The position numbers and the translations under genes are program-made. From a virus, in the IMG/VR virus record IMGVR_UViG_3300017713_000011, positions 1 to 45,407 of that record: a stretch of 45,407 nt of DNA; one strand, 5' to 3'. The stretch's first letter is position 1; every line of letters starts with the position of its first letter. The notes beneath the pieces were generated by a model. The model had not been told where the DNA came from. It was given only the letters and a program-made list of their open reading frames with translations, and did no database searches. This document shows positions 9,909 to 20,188 of this stretch, piece after piece.

Positions 9909-10829
9909 TTATTTACTACTTTCAAATATTTCTGAGCCTATAGAAAAAAGTTCTGCTTTAGTTAAAGAATTATTTGACAATTTAACGTCAGCAAAATATC
10001 CTAATAAACCAGATGTATTAACGCTAGTATCTTTTACAAAAAAGTAGTAAGGGTTGTTACTATGTACTGGTAGCGTAACGTCATTGTCATCTACATGTAT
10101 TAGTACTTCAAAAGGTTTAGGCGTGACAGTGTTATCACCACTAAAAGTTAGCGTGACAGTTGAAGATCCAGAAGTTATAGCAGGGTTATCTAAAGTTATA
10201 CTAATATCTTCAACTACATTAGTAACAGTTGCTGTTGGGGTGCTACCTCCAGGTAGACTAGCACCACTAGCAAATAAACCTTGAGAAAACAATTCAGTAT
10301 CACTTGTAAAAATTTTAAGCCTAGTAGGAGATGTTGTTGTAAAGTTAATGTTGTTAGTATAAGTTGTAGAACCTATGTTAGAATTTAAAACATAAAAAAG
10401 TTCATCACCAATTTTTTCAAAACTAGCTATTGTTCTAGTAATAGAAGTTAATGCACCTGGTGAAGTAAAACTAACAACATCACCTACTTTAGCCACGTTA
10501 CCAGCAAGCGTAAACGAAGTAGCAGAAGATATAGTACTAGCGTCAACGCTGCTAACGTTAAATTTAGTATTTAATTTATTAAATCCGTTTGGATTACCTA
10601 AGCTAGCTCCAGTTATTGTAAACTGAGTATAATGATCTCTGTCTAAAGTAAAACTTCTAACTAATAAAGGAACAGATTTATTTATTTGTTTAACTGGCCC
10701 TAGTAGCTTAGCTTCTGTTTTAGCTAAATTGTAATCAAAAAACGTACCACTTTCCACGTAGTAAACGTAATCATTTACACAAAGAGAAGAAAAATCTTCT
10801 GTTCCAAACTTTAAACTTATTACTCCCAT
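9909..10829 (-). CDS. Virion-associated beta-rich protein, possible fibre component
   Basis: 306 aa, dominated by Ser, Thr, Val and Asn in alternating patterns that suggest beta-sandwich folds. No signal peptide or membrane segment is seen. It starts MGVISLKFGTEDFSSLCVNDYVYYV. The gene lies 10 nt downstream of the 717-aa appendage protein and upstream of internal virion genes, so it is probably part of the tail tip, fibre or capsid decoration. I do not recognise the family. The plus-strand frames across it look like shadows. Confidence 0.6.
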   Translation of the reverse strand: MGVISLKFGTEDFSSLCVNDYVYYVESGTFFDYNLAKTEAKLLGPVKQINKSVPLLVRSFTLDRDHYTQFTITGASLGNPNGFNKLNTKFNVSSVDASTISSATSFTLAGNVAKVGDVVSFTSPGALTSITRTIASFEKIGDELFYVLNSNIGSTTYTNNINFTTTSPTRLKIFTSDTELFSQGLFASGASLPGGSTPTATVTNVVEDISITLDNPAITSGSSTVTLTFSGDNTVTPKPFEVLIHVDDNDVTLPVHSNNPYYFFVKDTSVNTSGLLGYFADVKLSNNSLTKAELFSIGSEIFESSK

Positions 10830-10839
10830 GCTTTACTTT

Positions 10840-12993
10840 TTATCTTTGATGATTACTACCGGTTATATTAAAAAGTTGAGCTACGTCAACGTTTAAAACG
10901 GCATCTTTATTACCATACTTTAAAACCTTTAAGTTACCAGAGATATTAACAGTAGTGCCGTCTATGGTAACATCAGAACTTGTAACCGTAAGAGATGTAC
11001 CTCCATTTTCATCAGGTATGCTGTTAGAAAACGTAGAAGTTGTTACAGAGTGTACCCTAGCCGTAGCATCTGTATTGAATAATATTTGAACGTTTTTGTT
11101 TGTAGCAGCTGTAAGACCTACTGATATTTTTCTTCTAGTGTTAGCTGCGGTTTGCTCTAAAGCTTGAGCTCCGCTAGTAGCTGTGCCAGCTTTAATAGTT
11201 ATTTCTCCACCAGCTTTATCTTGCCCACTATATTCTAATACAACAACGTATTCTCTACCAATATCAAACGCGTCTGCTTGTGTTACTCCAACAATTTGTG
11301 AGTCGCTACCAGTTCTTTGTATATAATCACCGTTAACAGCGTCAGTCACGGCTTGTATAGTAGAGTTGCCACTAACACCCGCTGTCCAATCAGTTAAACC
11401 GTTTTCAAAGCTACCATTTTTTATGTTAGCATTATTTAAAATTAAAGGCTTAGGATTACTAGGACTACCTGTAACACCTGTTAAAGTCCAATTAATAGGT
11501 ATTACATCTGACTTGTTTTTAACATGGTTAAGGTCAGATCCTATAGTATTTGCTACACCAACTCTAGTTATTTGTAAACCTGCTAGCTGGCTGTTGTAAC
11601 TTGGGCTACCACTACTATGTGAACTTATTGCGTTTATAGTAATGGTTGGGTTTGCAAATTGCTGGAAATTGTAGTCATATATGTTACTTGATCCTCCTTG
11701 TGTTATATTACTGCTTAGGCTACTACCAGTGCCAGCGGATATTTGCATACCGTAGTTTTTATTAGTAGCGGTAAAAGGAAACACAGCGGTAAAAGTAAAT
11801 ATACCTTGCCCTCTAGTAGAGGTTGTAGAGCTTGTTAACTCACCATTAGTCACACTAAAAATGTCTGCAGATTCACTACCGTCTTCAGTACCCACAGTAC
11901 CAGTATCTGTGTATATTCCTATGTTAACTTTAGCACCTACGTCACCGTAAACTTTCATTATCCTTCTATCTCCATTAGCGCTAACCTCTGCTTTACCAAA
12001 ATCAATAGATTTTATAACTTTAGTTGTAGATACAGCTGGCGGTGAAACAGCTTTACCAGTTAGTCTAAATGTAGATCTTTGACCAGTGGTAGGTAAGTTT
12101 GTAGGATTAAGTACCATACGATAAATTATGTTTTCAGGTAATTCTTCTTCACCATCAATAGTTACAGTTTTAGGTGTCATAGTTAAAAATAAGCCATGAC
12201 CACCACCAATACCACCACCAATACCACCACCACCAGTAAAAACAGGTGTAAAACCACCGCCGGGTTGCTGACCTGGCTCTGATTCAAGAACGTTATCATC
12301 TATAGAAGTAGGATCTTCTTCTTCTTCTTCTTCTTCAAGTTCAAATACATCTAATAAGCCATCAGCCCCAGCTGGAAGATCACTTTCTACAACATCAATT
12401 TCTATTTCAGCAATATCTAAATCACCTTCTTGAAGTTGCGTTGCATCAAAAATGGCGTTCCCGCCTATATTAGAGCTTCCAACTTGACTTGCACTATTTA
12501 AAGCACTACCATCACTATTATTAGTCCAAGCTAGACCGGTGGCTAAGTTAGTTATATTAAAACTTACACCTGTTAAAGAGGCTAATAAATCAAAATTAAT
12601 AGGTATAGATAAAGAAACATTTTGAAATAAATGAGCACTACCGTCTATATCTAAACTTATATTGTGGTTTTGATTGTTAATTGTAAAATCACTAGCAAAA
12701 GTAATAGTGGCAACAATAGTATTGTTTTGACTGTAGCTTAGCCCCGGTATGTAATTTAAATCTGTGTCTGTAAATTTTACTGAAGCTATAGAGCTTGGTA
12801 AATCACCACCTGTCCAAGTATTAAACGCTGCACCACTACCTCTTGAAGCGTTATGTATACTAAAATCTTGCGCTCTTATAACATAACCTTCATTAGGCGT
12901 TATAGTGAGCGTTGGTGTAACTATGTTTGCGTTAGACATAGTATCGCTACCTAACTCTGTAGCTGTGTATGTAGATATTGCGTAGTTAGCCAT
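10840..12993 (-). CDS. Tail appendage protein with carbohydrate-binding-like C-terminal domain
   Basis: 717 aa. The N-terminal half is beta-rich. An acidic run of Glu (ELEEEEEEEDP, about residues 218-228) is followed by a glycine-rich hinge (GGGGIGGGIGGGHG) near residues 250-265. From about residue 525 the text GSFENGLTDW begins a module resembling the jelly-roll carbohydrate-binding modules of the CBM4/9 type, which typically open with a 'GSFE.G...W' pattern. A role in binding host surface glycans is inferred. Its start codon overlaps the stop of the 1856-aa adaptor gene by one base, showing tight coupling to the tail genes. Confidence 0.6.
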   Translation of the reverse strand: MANYAISTYTATELGSDTMSNANIVTPTLTITPNEGYVIRAQDFSIHNASRGSGAAFNTWTGGDLPSSIASVKFTDTDLNYIPGLSYSQNNTIVATITFASDFTINNQNHNISLDIDGSAHLFQNVSLSIPINFDLLASLTGVSFNITNLATGLAWTNNSDGSALNSASQVGSSNIGGNAIFDATQLQEGDLDIAEIEIDVVESDLPAGADGLLDVFELEEEEEEEDPTSIDDNVLESEPGQQPGGGFTPVFTGGGGIGGGIGGGHGLFLTMTPKTVTIDGEEELPENIIYRMVLNPTNLPTTGQRSTFRLTGKAVSPPAVSTTKVIKSIDFGKAEVSANGDRRIMKVYGDVGAKVNIGIYTDTGTVGTEDGSESADIFSVTNGELTSSTTSTRGQGIFTFTAVFPFTATNKNYGMQISAGTGSSLSSNITQGGSSNIYDYNFQQFANPTITINAISSHSSGSPSYNSQLAGLQITRVGVANTIGSDLNHVKNKSDVIPINWTLTGVTGSPSNPKPLILNNANIKNGSFENGLTDWTAGVSGNSTIQAVTDAVNGDYIQRTGSDSQIVGVTQADAFDIGREYVVVLEYSGQDKAGGEITIKAGTATSGAQALEQTAANTRRKISVGLTAATNKNVQILFNTDATARVHSVTTSTFSNSIPDENGGTSLTVTSSDVTIDGTTVNISGNLKVLKYGNKDAVLNVDVAQLFNITGSNHQR

Positions 12994-15900
12994 TATCCTC
13001 CTCCGTCTATATTTATACTATATGATGTTTGTGATCCGCTTGAGTAAACAGGTTGTACACTAGCAGTCCCTAATCCTTGCACATTAAATTCTGATTCATC
13101 TATACTTGATATGTTTGTAACATTAAAATCACCAGCTATATCTGAAAACCACTTACCTTCTTTTTCTTTTACATATATAGCACTACCACTTTGAAGATCT
13201 GTTATTATAGACTCAAAGCCCCAACCAGTGGTTACAGGTTTTCTCTCTGTAGCAATGTAAGGAACAGAGCTATTCAAACCATCAAGAGCATCAAAACCGT
13301 CACTAGTTAAGTTATTAACCGTCACACCGCTAGGAGACACAGTACTAAGCTGATTGAAGCTTATTTTTTTACCTTCGCTACCTTCGTAGTTTAAAGTTTT
13401 AAAGTTCTTAATTGACCCAGGCGCGTCGTTAAATATTGCATTTATTGTAGAGTTTACGTAGTTAAGGTCATAAAAAGTATTTCTATTAACAGTTGAACCG
13501 TCAGCTTTAACATCGACATGGTGCTTGTATATTGAGCTTCCGAAAGTAGTATAATAGTTTCCACTAACAGAAACACCTGAATCAGTAACAAAAGATTTAA
13601 AGCTAACCCAACCTTTTCCAGATTCGTTAAAAGATACAGTAGTGTCAGGATATTCTACGTTAGAATATAAATCACTATATTTTAAAGATATATTATACTC
13701 TCCGCTAACCGTGTCGAAAGATCCTATAAGCTGATTAGACTTGTGCAGGTTGTCTCTAAACCAAGTTCTCATGCCTACATTAGATATAGGTGTTAAACCA
13801 TCTCTAGACAGCCTTAAAACAGCTCCTCGTTGTCTGTCTGTAAAATACATCCTATACTGATCCACAGCTAAAGACTCAGGATTTTTGGATATACCATAGT
13901 CTCCAACATAAGGTACAGCTTGACCTAACACTCTATCTGAAGATGTTAAGTTAGTGTTACCATCAGCATTAAATAAAGCATCTTTGTTAGCTAATATTCT
14001 TAATACTTTATCTTCAGTAAGTGTAATTAAATCAGTATCTCTAGTTTTTAGTGCCTGTATAGATCCATATGCTGGGTTTAAATCTTTCGTAATCTTTTGA
14101 GACATATTAAACTCATTAAGATTATTTACACTAGAGTTTGAGTTATATATACCAGAATATATTAACCCGTTTTGTCTGTGTTCTGCTTGATAATCACTTA
14201 ATACTGTAGAAACATTAACGCCATTATCTATTGTAGGAGCGTTAAAATCATCTCTAATTCTATCTGATTCAACACCGTTACCAAAACTATAGCAATTAAA
14301 CCAAGGTAACTCTACTTCGTTTTTCCAAACTTCAGGGTCTAAATTGTAGTAACCAGTTGCATTGTTTGCATTTATTGTATAAGTAGTGTTATCAGATTCA
14401 TTAGTACCGCTAGAACCAGTAACAACAAGAGTATCAGAAGCATCTGTTACATTAAAAAAGCTCGCAGTAGTAGGAGGATTATGTATAAATGTATTAGCAG
14501 GTAAGTTACCACCAGTAATACTCATATCATCAAGTAAGCCGTTTTGCTCGTTAGAAAGACCGTTACTTGGAGCTAACTTAGAACTACCAGCTGCACCAAA
14601 ATGACTAGCTTGTAAACTTATTGTAGCTGTAACAGTTTTTATTACACCTAAATCAGCAGCAGTAGCATCTAACCAATTAGATACTCTTGCTTTAGTTTTA
14701 GTACCATCAGCGTGTGTAAAAACTATAATGTCATTTACTAGTATAGCTACCGCTGTAAATGCAGTATTAGTATTTTGCGTAACTAATTTAACAGCTTTAT
14801 CTAAACATTTACCTACAACAACTACAGCACCTAAATCTATTGTAGAGCCATTTCTAACTACATTTACTATAGATCCTACAGGCGCAAACATAGGTGTGTT
14901 TTCGTAATTAAGCCTCATTGGTATAGCATTAGACGCCTCGTAGTATATATCTAAATCAACACTGTCTTTTGGCTCAGTTTCCCATATACCAGCGTTAGGT
15001 GAAGGAACTATTTTGCCGTTGTATATATCTGTTTTTTGTACTATCTCTATTTGTCTAGCTTGAGAACCATCATGCTTCATATCCCCTCTAGGATCCCAAT
15101 CGTTAAAATTTATACCTTTGTTTGTGACTAAGCCTGTTGCTGGATCAATTCTTCTAAAAGTAGTAAAAAAACTAGATCTATATTGATTACTGGAAAGGTT
15201 ATCAACAAGAGGCTGCGCCATCGTATATTGCGAAGCTGTATTAATCCAAGGATAATTAACAATATAAGGACTATCAGTATTTTCAGATCCATTTTGAACA
15301 ACTCTATAAATAGAGTTATTAGGGTCATTTTTAAATCTAAATTGAGTTCCAGCTGAAGTAATATCAATATAAAATTGATTAGTTTCAAGTTCAGAATTTC
15401 CACCTGTAAAATAGTTAGGTTGAAAAACTGCAAAGTAAATTCTATCATGCGTAGAAGTATCTACTCCTTCCATGCCAGATTTAGCAAAACCTCTTTCTGA
15501 ACCTGATAAAGGAAATTTACTTAAAAAGTCAGACAACTCACTTGATGAAATACCAGGTATGAGCGTGGTGTTTGAGCCTAATATAGCCTTGTAATCCACA
15601 GCATCTATAAATATATTAGAGACGTTTGCTTTTGCCCTATCATTAAAGAAATTAAAGTAACCAGCAAAATACTGAGGCATATTTGAAAAAACATAATCTT
15701 TTTGCTCTCCAGTTGCGGCTGGATTTGTTGAACTAGTATTATCTATATAATCAAAATCCGTTGAGCTAACTGTAGTGTAAACATAAGAGTTTTGCAAGGT
15801 GCTTAAACTCATTACTTTATCTTCAAGAGTATTGTCTTTTAATATTTTAACAAAAAATCTACCATCAAACTCTGGTCTATTTTCAACAACATCATCTTTA

Positions 15901-18563
15901 AACTCTAAATAATATGTTATACCTGTGCTTAAATTAGTAGCTCCAGCTATGTCTGTGTAATCTTCGTTGTTTACAAAAAGTTGAGCAAAATTAGCTTCTT
16001 GGAAAAAAACAGAATCTATCTGTATTTCACCATCTGAATTGCTAACTCCATCAACAATTGGATTTGTGTATCTAGTTACTTCTCTATAGCCTGAATACAA
16101 AGTATTTGAAGTTCCAACCGCTTTTATTCTTACTCTTAAAACTCCTTTAGGTTCTTCTATTTTAAAACCATTTAAACTAAATATCAAGCTAGTCATCAAA
16201 ACGGTAGGCTCATTATTACTATACTGTGAGTCAGATTCTGCAACTTGATTACCACCCCTTGTTCTACCGACTGTTTTTATAAAATCAGGAGCTTCACTAG
16301 ATATAGCTATGATTTTATATCTAGCTTCTTCTTCTACGAAAACATCACTGCCGTTTTCGTTTTTAAGTATAAGATAAGTTTCTTCGTCAACTTTGTTTCT
16401 ATCTGATGATGCAAAAGCAAGCCAAACATTGCCGTCTTCAGCATTATACCATCTTTCCATAACTAAGTTGTAATATTCAGTAGAAGTTTCTTTAATATAA
16501 TACTTAACGTAATCCATCCAAGGACTTATAGCTTTAGAAAAAAGATTATCTTTTTTATATTGTCTTACAGCAAAACGGTTAGCTTTGTTCGATTTTGATT
16601 TAAGTATTGTTTTAGAGTCTTCTATTTGTGATTCTACAGTATTTTTAGTTGCTATAGTTTGATTACCAATAGCAAAAACAGGAGTCTCTCTACCGTACTT
16701 ATCACCGTATACTACTCCAAATTTATAAGTTCTAAGAGATTTTACAGACTTCTCTGGGTTTAAATTTTGCGTTATTTCATCAGATATAACTCGTTGATTA
16801 ACAGAAAGGCTATTAGTGTTATAACCCTGAACATAGTTTGCATAAATTAATCTATTACCAACTATTTCTTGACCTTTAGCGACTCTAGGCACGTTATCCC
16901 AAGACCTTAATATTTGGTCACTAGGTAAAGCTTTATGCACCATGTCTGATGTTATATGTATATCACTTAATACGTTTGTTCCTGCAGTACTCCACTCTGG
17001 ATCAATGTTTTTTTCTATAGTTTTAACAACATACACTACAGGAGAGTCGGTCGACTTGTATAGTATGTCTATGCAAATTATATCGTCAGGCTTAATTCTA
17101 TCATCAGCTAAAACGTTAGTTATTTTTAACTGTCTAAGATTATTAACCATGCCTAAATTATGACCTTTTTTAGGTTGATAGTCAAACTTACCAGGCAGGA
17201 AAGCTATTTCAGAAAAAGGAGAAAAGCTAGAATACTCACCATCATTATACTTATATCTATAACCAAATCTAGGAAACTTTAGTTCAAACAAAGGACTTCC
17301 TTCTTCTTCTAAATCTATAAACCAATTATTATTAGAAGCAGTTATATCTGTTGGCATTGATAATATTTCAATACCTATAAGATTAGGAAACTCGTTTGCA
17401 TTATCAATGTAAGCTCTTATAACTGATATGCTATCATCGACTAAATCGTTTGTGCAAGTTAAAGTAATGTTATCACCTTCAATAAAATTAACACCATCTG
17501 GAACCTCTATAAAAACAAAGCTACCTGAAGTGTGAGTAGAAAAATCTTGAACTAAAGAAAAACTACTAACACCAGGCCTATTTGTATCGCTCATTACTAG
17601 TGTTGGTGCCTGAACAGGTGCTTTACGTATTACTGTTAAGTGTTCTTCTAGTAAGTCACCAGTTTTAGCTGGTATTAAACCTACTTCTTCGCCGGTACCT
17701 GGAAAGCTTAATAGAGAGTTAGTGTTACTATCTTTATTAAGCTTTAGCTTAGTATGCGAATCAAAAGGCGAAACAGTCATAGAGCAACCTTGCTTACACC
17801 TAGAAATGTTTATTTTTTTAGGCTCAGATACGTTTGTTGTATAAAATAAGAAATTATCTATAACATTTATACCTGTAATTAAAACATTGTAATTAAAACC
17901 TAAAGCTTTTGGATGATTAAATATTAAGTGATTACAAGTACCACTGTTTGCAACGTGGTCTTTATTTAAAAATAAATTGTTACCAGTTATCTTAACTATT
18001 TTAGTACCACCTTTCATTATAGGTGAGCCAGCGCTAGTATAGGCTTGCACAGACATACCTACTCTATATTTAGACCCGTCTGTAGCTGTTATAAAATTAG
18101 AGTTAGCATTAAAATTAAAACTCCCATTAAAGTCAGCGTATCTCTCTACTAAAGCCCAAAAATCAACAACAACAGGAGTAAAGGTTCCATTAGAATCTTG
18201 TTCTAAAATATAGTCTACAAACTTCGTAGAGCCTGTTATTTCACTAATCTTTACTCTTAATTCAGGGCTAGCAAATAGAAAATAAGCTTTATCGTTTCTT
18301 TCATCTGCAACCTTTCCAACACATTTAGTTTTTAGTGAATTACCATCTATAGAAGTAGTATTAAAACCTGTCAACAACGTAGGTGATAAAAAATAAGAAG
18401 TACGGGTATTACCTTGAATATTTTGAACAGTACCAGCAGCATCACCGTCAGTGGTTCTAATTTGAATATTCATAGCATCTCTGTACTCGCCATTAGGAAC
18501 AAGTCTTTCATCGAGATCTTTATTCATCCTAGCGGCCGTAAAAGTTCTTTTAATCTCTGCCAT
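12993..18563 (-). CDS. Large tail adaptor/stabilisation protein (P22 gp10-like N-terminus)
   Basis: 1856 aa, the largest complete gene in the window. The N-terminus (FTAARMNKDLDERLVPNGEY, then RDAMNIQI) resembles the start of proteins annotated as packaged-DNA stabilisation or tail-hub proteins in short-tailed phages, where a beta-propeller-like domain follows. The rest is beta-rich with many Asn, Thr and Ser residues and no catalytic motif that I recognise. It follows two connector-like genes (297 and 240 aa) and precedes appendage genes, as expected for a tail hub or ring component. It is several times longer than P22 gp10, so extra domains such as receptor-binding parts are likely. Function inferred. 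Confidence 0.6.
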   Translation of the reverse strand: MAEIKRTFTAARMNKDLDERLVPNGEYRDAMNIQIRTTDGDAAGTVQNIQGNTRTSYFLSPTLLTGFNTTSIDGNSLKTKCVGKVADERNDKAYFLFASPELRVKISEITGSTKFVDYILEQDSNGTFTPVVVDFWALVERYADFNGSFNFNANSNFITATDGSKYRVGMSVQAYTSAGSPIMKGGTKIVKITGNNLFLNKDHVANSGTCNHLIFNHPKALGFNYNVLITGINVIDNFLFYTTNVSEPKKINISRCKQGCSMTVSPFDSHTKLKLNKDSNTNSLLSFPGTGEEVGLIPAKTGDLLEEHLTVIRKAPVQAPTLVMSDTNRPGVSSFSLVQDFSTHTSGSFVFIEVPDGVNFIEGDNITLTCTNDLVDDSISVIRAYIDNANEFPNLIGIEILSMPTDITASNNNWFIDLEEEGSPLFELKFPRFGYRYKYNDGEYSSFSPFSEIAFLPGKFDYQPKKGHNLGMVNNLRQLKITNVLADDRIKPDDIICIDILYKSTDSPVVYVVKTIEKNIDPEWSTAGTNVLSDIHITSDMVHKALPSDQILRSWDNVPRVAKGQEIVGNRLIYANYVQGYNTNSLSVNQRVISDEITQNLNPEKSVKSLRTYKFGVVYGDKYGRETPVFAIGNQTIATKNTVESQIEDSKTILKSKSNKANRFAVRQYKKDNLFSKAISPWMDYVKYYIKETSTEYYNLVMERWYNAEDGNVWLAFASSDRNKVDEETYLILKNENGSDVFVEEEARYKIIAISSEAPDFIKTVGRTRGGNQVAESDSQYSNNEPTVLMTSLIFSLNGFKIEEPKGVLRVRIKAVGTSNTLYSGYREVTRYTNPIVDGVSNSDGEIQIDSVFFQEANFAQLFVNNEDYTDIAGATNLSTGITYYLEFKDDVVENRPEFDGRFFVKILKDNTLEDKVMSLSTLQNSYVYTTVSSTDFDYIDNTSSTNPAATGEQKDYVFSNMPQYFAGYFNFFNDRAKANVSNIFIDAVDYKAILGSNTTLIPGISSSELSDFLSKFPLSGSERGFAKSGMEGVDTSTHDRIYFAVFQPNYFTGGNSELETNQFYIDITSAGTQFRFKNDPNNSIYRVVQNGSENTDSPYIVNYPWINTASQYTMAQPLVDNLSSNQYRSSFFTTFRRIDPATGLVTNKGINFNDWDPRGDMKHDGSQARQIEIVQKTDIYNGKIVPSPNAGIWETEPKDSVDLDIYYEASNAIPMRLNYENTPMFAPVGSIVNVVRNGSTIDLGAVVVVGKCLDKAVKLVTQNTNTAFTAVAILVNDIIVFTHADGTKTKARVSNWLDATAADLGVIKTVTATISLQASHFGAAGSSKLAPSNGLSNEQNGLLDDMSITGGNLPANTFIHNPPTTASFFNVTDASDTLVVTGSSGTNESDNTTYTINANNATGYYNLDPEVWKNEVELPWFNCYSFGNGVESDRIRDDFNAPTIDNGVNVSTVLSDYQAEHRQNGLIYSGIYNSNSSVNNLNEFNMSQKITKDLNPAYGSIQALKTRDTDLITLTEDKVLRILANKDALFNADGNTNLTSSDRVLGQAVPYVGDYGISKNPESLAVDQYRMYFTDRQRGAVLRLSRDGLTPISNVGMRTWFRDNLHKSNQLIGSFDTVSGEYNISLKYSDLYSNVEYPDTTVSFNESGKGWVSFKSFVTDSGVSVSGNYYTTFGSSIYKHHVDVKADGSTVNRNTFYDLNYVNSTINAIFNDAPGSIKNFKTLNYEGSEGKKISFNQLSTVSPSGVTVNNLTSDGFDALDGLNSSVPYIATERKPVTTGWGFESIITDLQSGSAIYVKEKEGKWFSDIAGDFNVTNISSIDESEFNVQGLGTASVQPVYSSGSQTSYSINIDGGG

Positions 18564-18568
18564 ACTTA

Positions 18569-19462
18569 TTATTTTATAGGTTTACTTAAGCCTTTTAATA
18601 CTTGAGTAAACTCTTCTATCTTAATACTAGACAATCTAATCTTAGCTTTTCTAGCTTCAGCAAATCTTTCTTTCTTAAATCTTTGTACAATGTATTCTGG
18701 TATATTAGATCTTGAAGCTATTACACCGTAAGCTATCCACTTGTATACAGCTTCTTCAGCAAACTTATGTACCAGCATCTCACCGTCAGTGCCAAGACCA
18801 TCACTTATATAGTGTAGCACTATGGTTTTACCAGAAAGATTAGAGCCAAAGTGTATATGTTTAGTTCTTTCGTCTATATAAAACGTACCATTTTGATGAG
18901 CATGTTGTGGATCTAATCCATATCTTCTACCAAACTGATGTATAACATCGTCATCTGTTTGGTAATCATTCGTAGATGCGTCTATAAATTCAGATCTATG
19001 GGTTTTAAAATTATCCCAAGTGTTAGAATTATTATTAGTCGCATCTTGTTCTTTAAGAGCAGCATTATCAGTAAATTCGTACGCACCGCTAGCAGTTTGT
19101 GATATAGCAAACGGGTTAGAGGTTTTACCTGTAGGATATAAGTTTCTTTCAATACCATCAGAACCGCTAATAGTAATTTTTACATAATTAACATAGTCTT
19201 GAGGTATAATCATTTTTAAAGTGTTGGGTACTTCTATTTCTTGAGACTTAACAGATCTAAATATATCGTAACTAAATTCTTGTATAGCCCTCATGCCATG
19301 AAACTGAACTTCAGTTCTGTTAACTTTGTTTATTATTTTACTTTCACCCACATATGTGTACATAAATGCTGATATAATATGATCTAAGCTAACAAATTGA
19401 TAATCACCAAATGAGCTACCGCCGTAGTATGAACTTTGAGTTGTACTGTCTAGTAGTCCCAT
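18569..19462 (-). CDS. Connector/neck-like structural protein
   Basis: 297 aa, starting MGLLDSTTQSSYYGGSSFGD. It is a mixed alpha/beta, soluble-looking protein with no signal peptide and a basic C-terminal helix (KKERFAEARKAKIRL). It sits between the 240-aa protein and the 1856-aa hub with gaps of 2 and 5 nt. Short-tailed phages place head-to-tail adaptor proteins here. No motif defines its exact role, so it should be read as a probable neck or tail-adaptor component. Confidence 0.55.
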   Translation of the reverse strand: MGLLDSTTQSSYYGGSSFGDYQFVSLDHIISAFMYTYVGESKIINKVNRTEVQFHGMRAIQEFSYDIFRSVKSQEIEVPNTLKMIIPQDYVNYVKITISGSDGIERNLYPTGKTSNPFAISQTASGAYEFTDNAALKEQDATNNNSNTWDNFKTHRSEFIDASTNDYQTDDDVIHQFGRRYGLDPQHAHQNGTFYIDERTKHIHFGSNLSGKTIVLHYISDGLGTDGEMLVHKFAEEAVYKWIAYGVIASRSNIPEYIVQRFKKERFAEARKAKIRLSSIKIEEFTQVLKGLSKPIK

Positions 19463-19464
19463 AA

Positions 19465-20187
19465 TTAATTATTTTCTTGAGCTTTAGTATTTAATCTGTC
19501 TCTCATTGCTACTTGGTTTAATGAGCCGTCTTTAATAGTTATTCCAGAAAGCTCTAATATTCTCATTACTAAATTATTTTCTTCTGAATCGTGTAAGTCA
19601 AAATTTTGTGCATCACCAGCAGAAGAATTGTATAAAGCTTTATTGTTAACCACAACGTATGTCCATTTAGGCGTTGCTGGTTTTTTAAAAAATGTAGTAG
19701 TAATAACAGATGGTGATGTTGGACTTATTAAAATATTTCCATCATTTTCTCTGCAAAAATTTGGTCTATCTGCAGAAGCTTGTAGTAGTTTGTTTTTTTC
19801 AAAAGCAATAGTATCTCGGTGGCTTACTTTTTCAGCTTCAGAAGAAATACTTACACCGTTGACAGTATAACTTAAAACAATAGAATCAATTAAATAAACA
19901 TCAGAGCTAACAGAATATTTATTACCTGAAACTAACGATAAAGAATTAATTGAAGATACTCTATGTACGTCTAGCTTTTCTTCTAATATATCAACGCTGT
20001 CTACATAGTCATCGGTTTTAGTTTGATCAAACTGGGCTCTAGTTAAGTCTTTAAAATAACTATGAAATATCTCTAATTGAGCCTGATCAGCAAACAAGTT
20101 AAACTCTTGAGGTGTTATATAACCTCTTTGTTCTTTATTAGCTAAAGCTAAAACTTTTTGATATACACTATTTATATTTATTGCCAT
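19465..20187 (-). CDS. Probable head-tail adaptor protein
   Basis: 240 aa. The N-terminal helical segment (VYQKVLALANKEQRGYITP, then a Phe-rich helix reaching FHSYFKDLTRAQ) is followed by a beta-rich core. This layout recurs in marine phage structural proteins found just before the tail hub. It overlaps nothing and is spaced 1 nt from the secreted thioredoxin-fold gene upstream. Its partner is probably the 297-aa protein, which begins 2 nt later. No enzymatic motif; role inferred from position. Confidence 0.55.
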   Translation of the reverse strand: MAININSVYQKVLALANKEQRGYITPQEFNLFADQAQLEIFHSYFKDLTRAQFDQTKTDDYVDSVDILEEKLDVHRVSSINSLSLVSGNKYSVSSDVYLIDSIVLSYTVNGVSISSEAEKVSHRDTIAFEKNKLLQASADRPNFCRENDGNILISPTSPSVITTTFFKKPATPKWTYVVVNNKALYNSSAGDAQNFDLHDSEENNLVMRILELSGITIKDGSLNQVAMRDRLNTKAQENN

Positions 20188-20188
20188 A

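Noticed and set aside
15128-15448. 106-aa minus-strand Leu/Ile-rich frame
   Set aside because: Sits inside the 1856-aa gene in another frame; its low complexity is explained by the host gene's codons.
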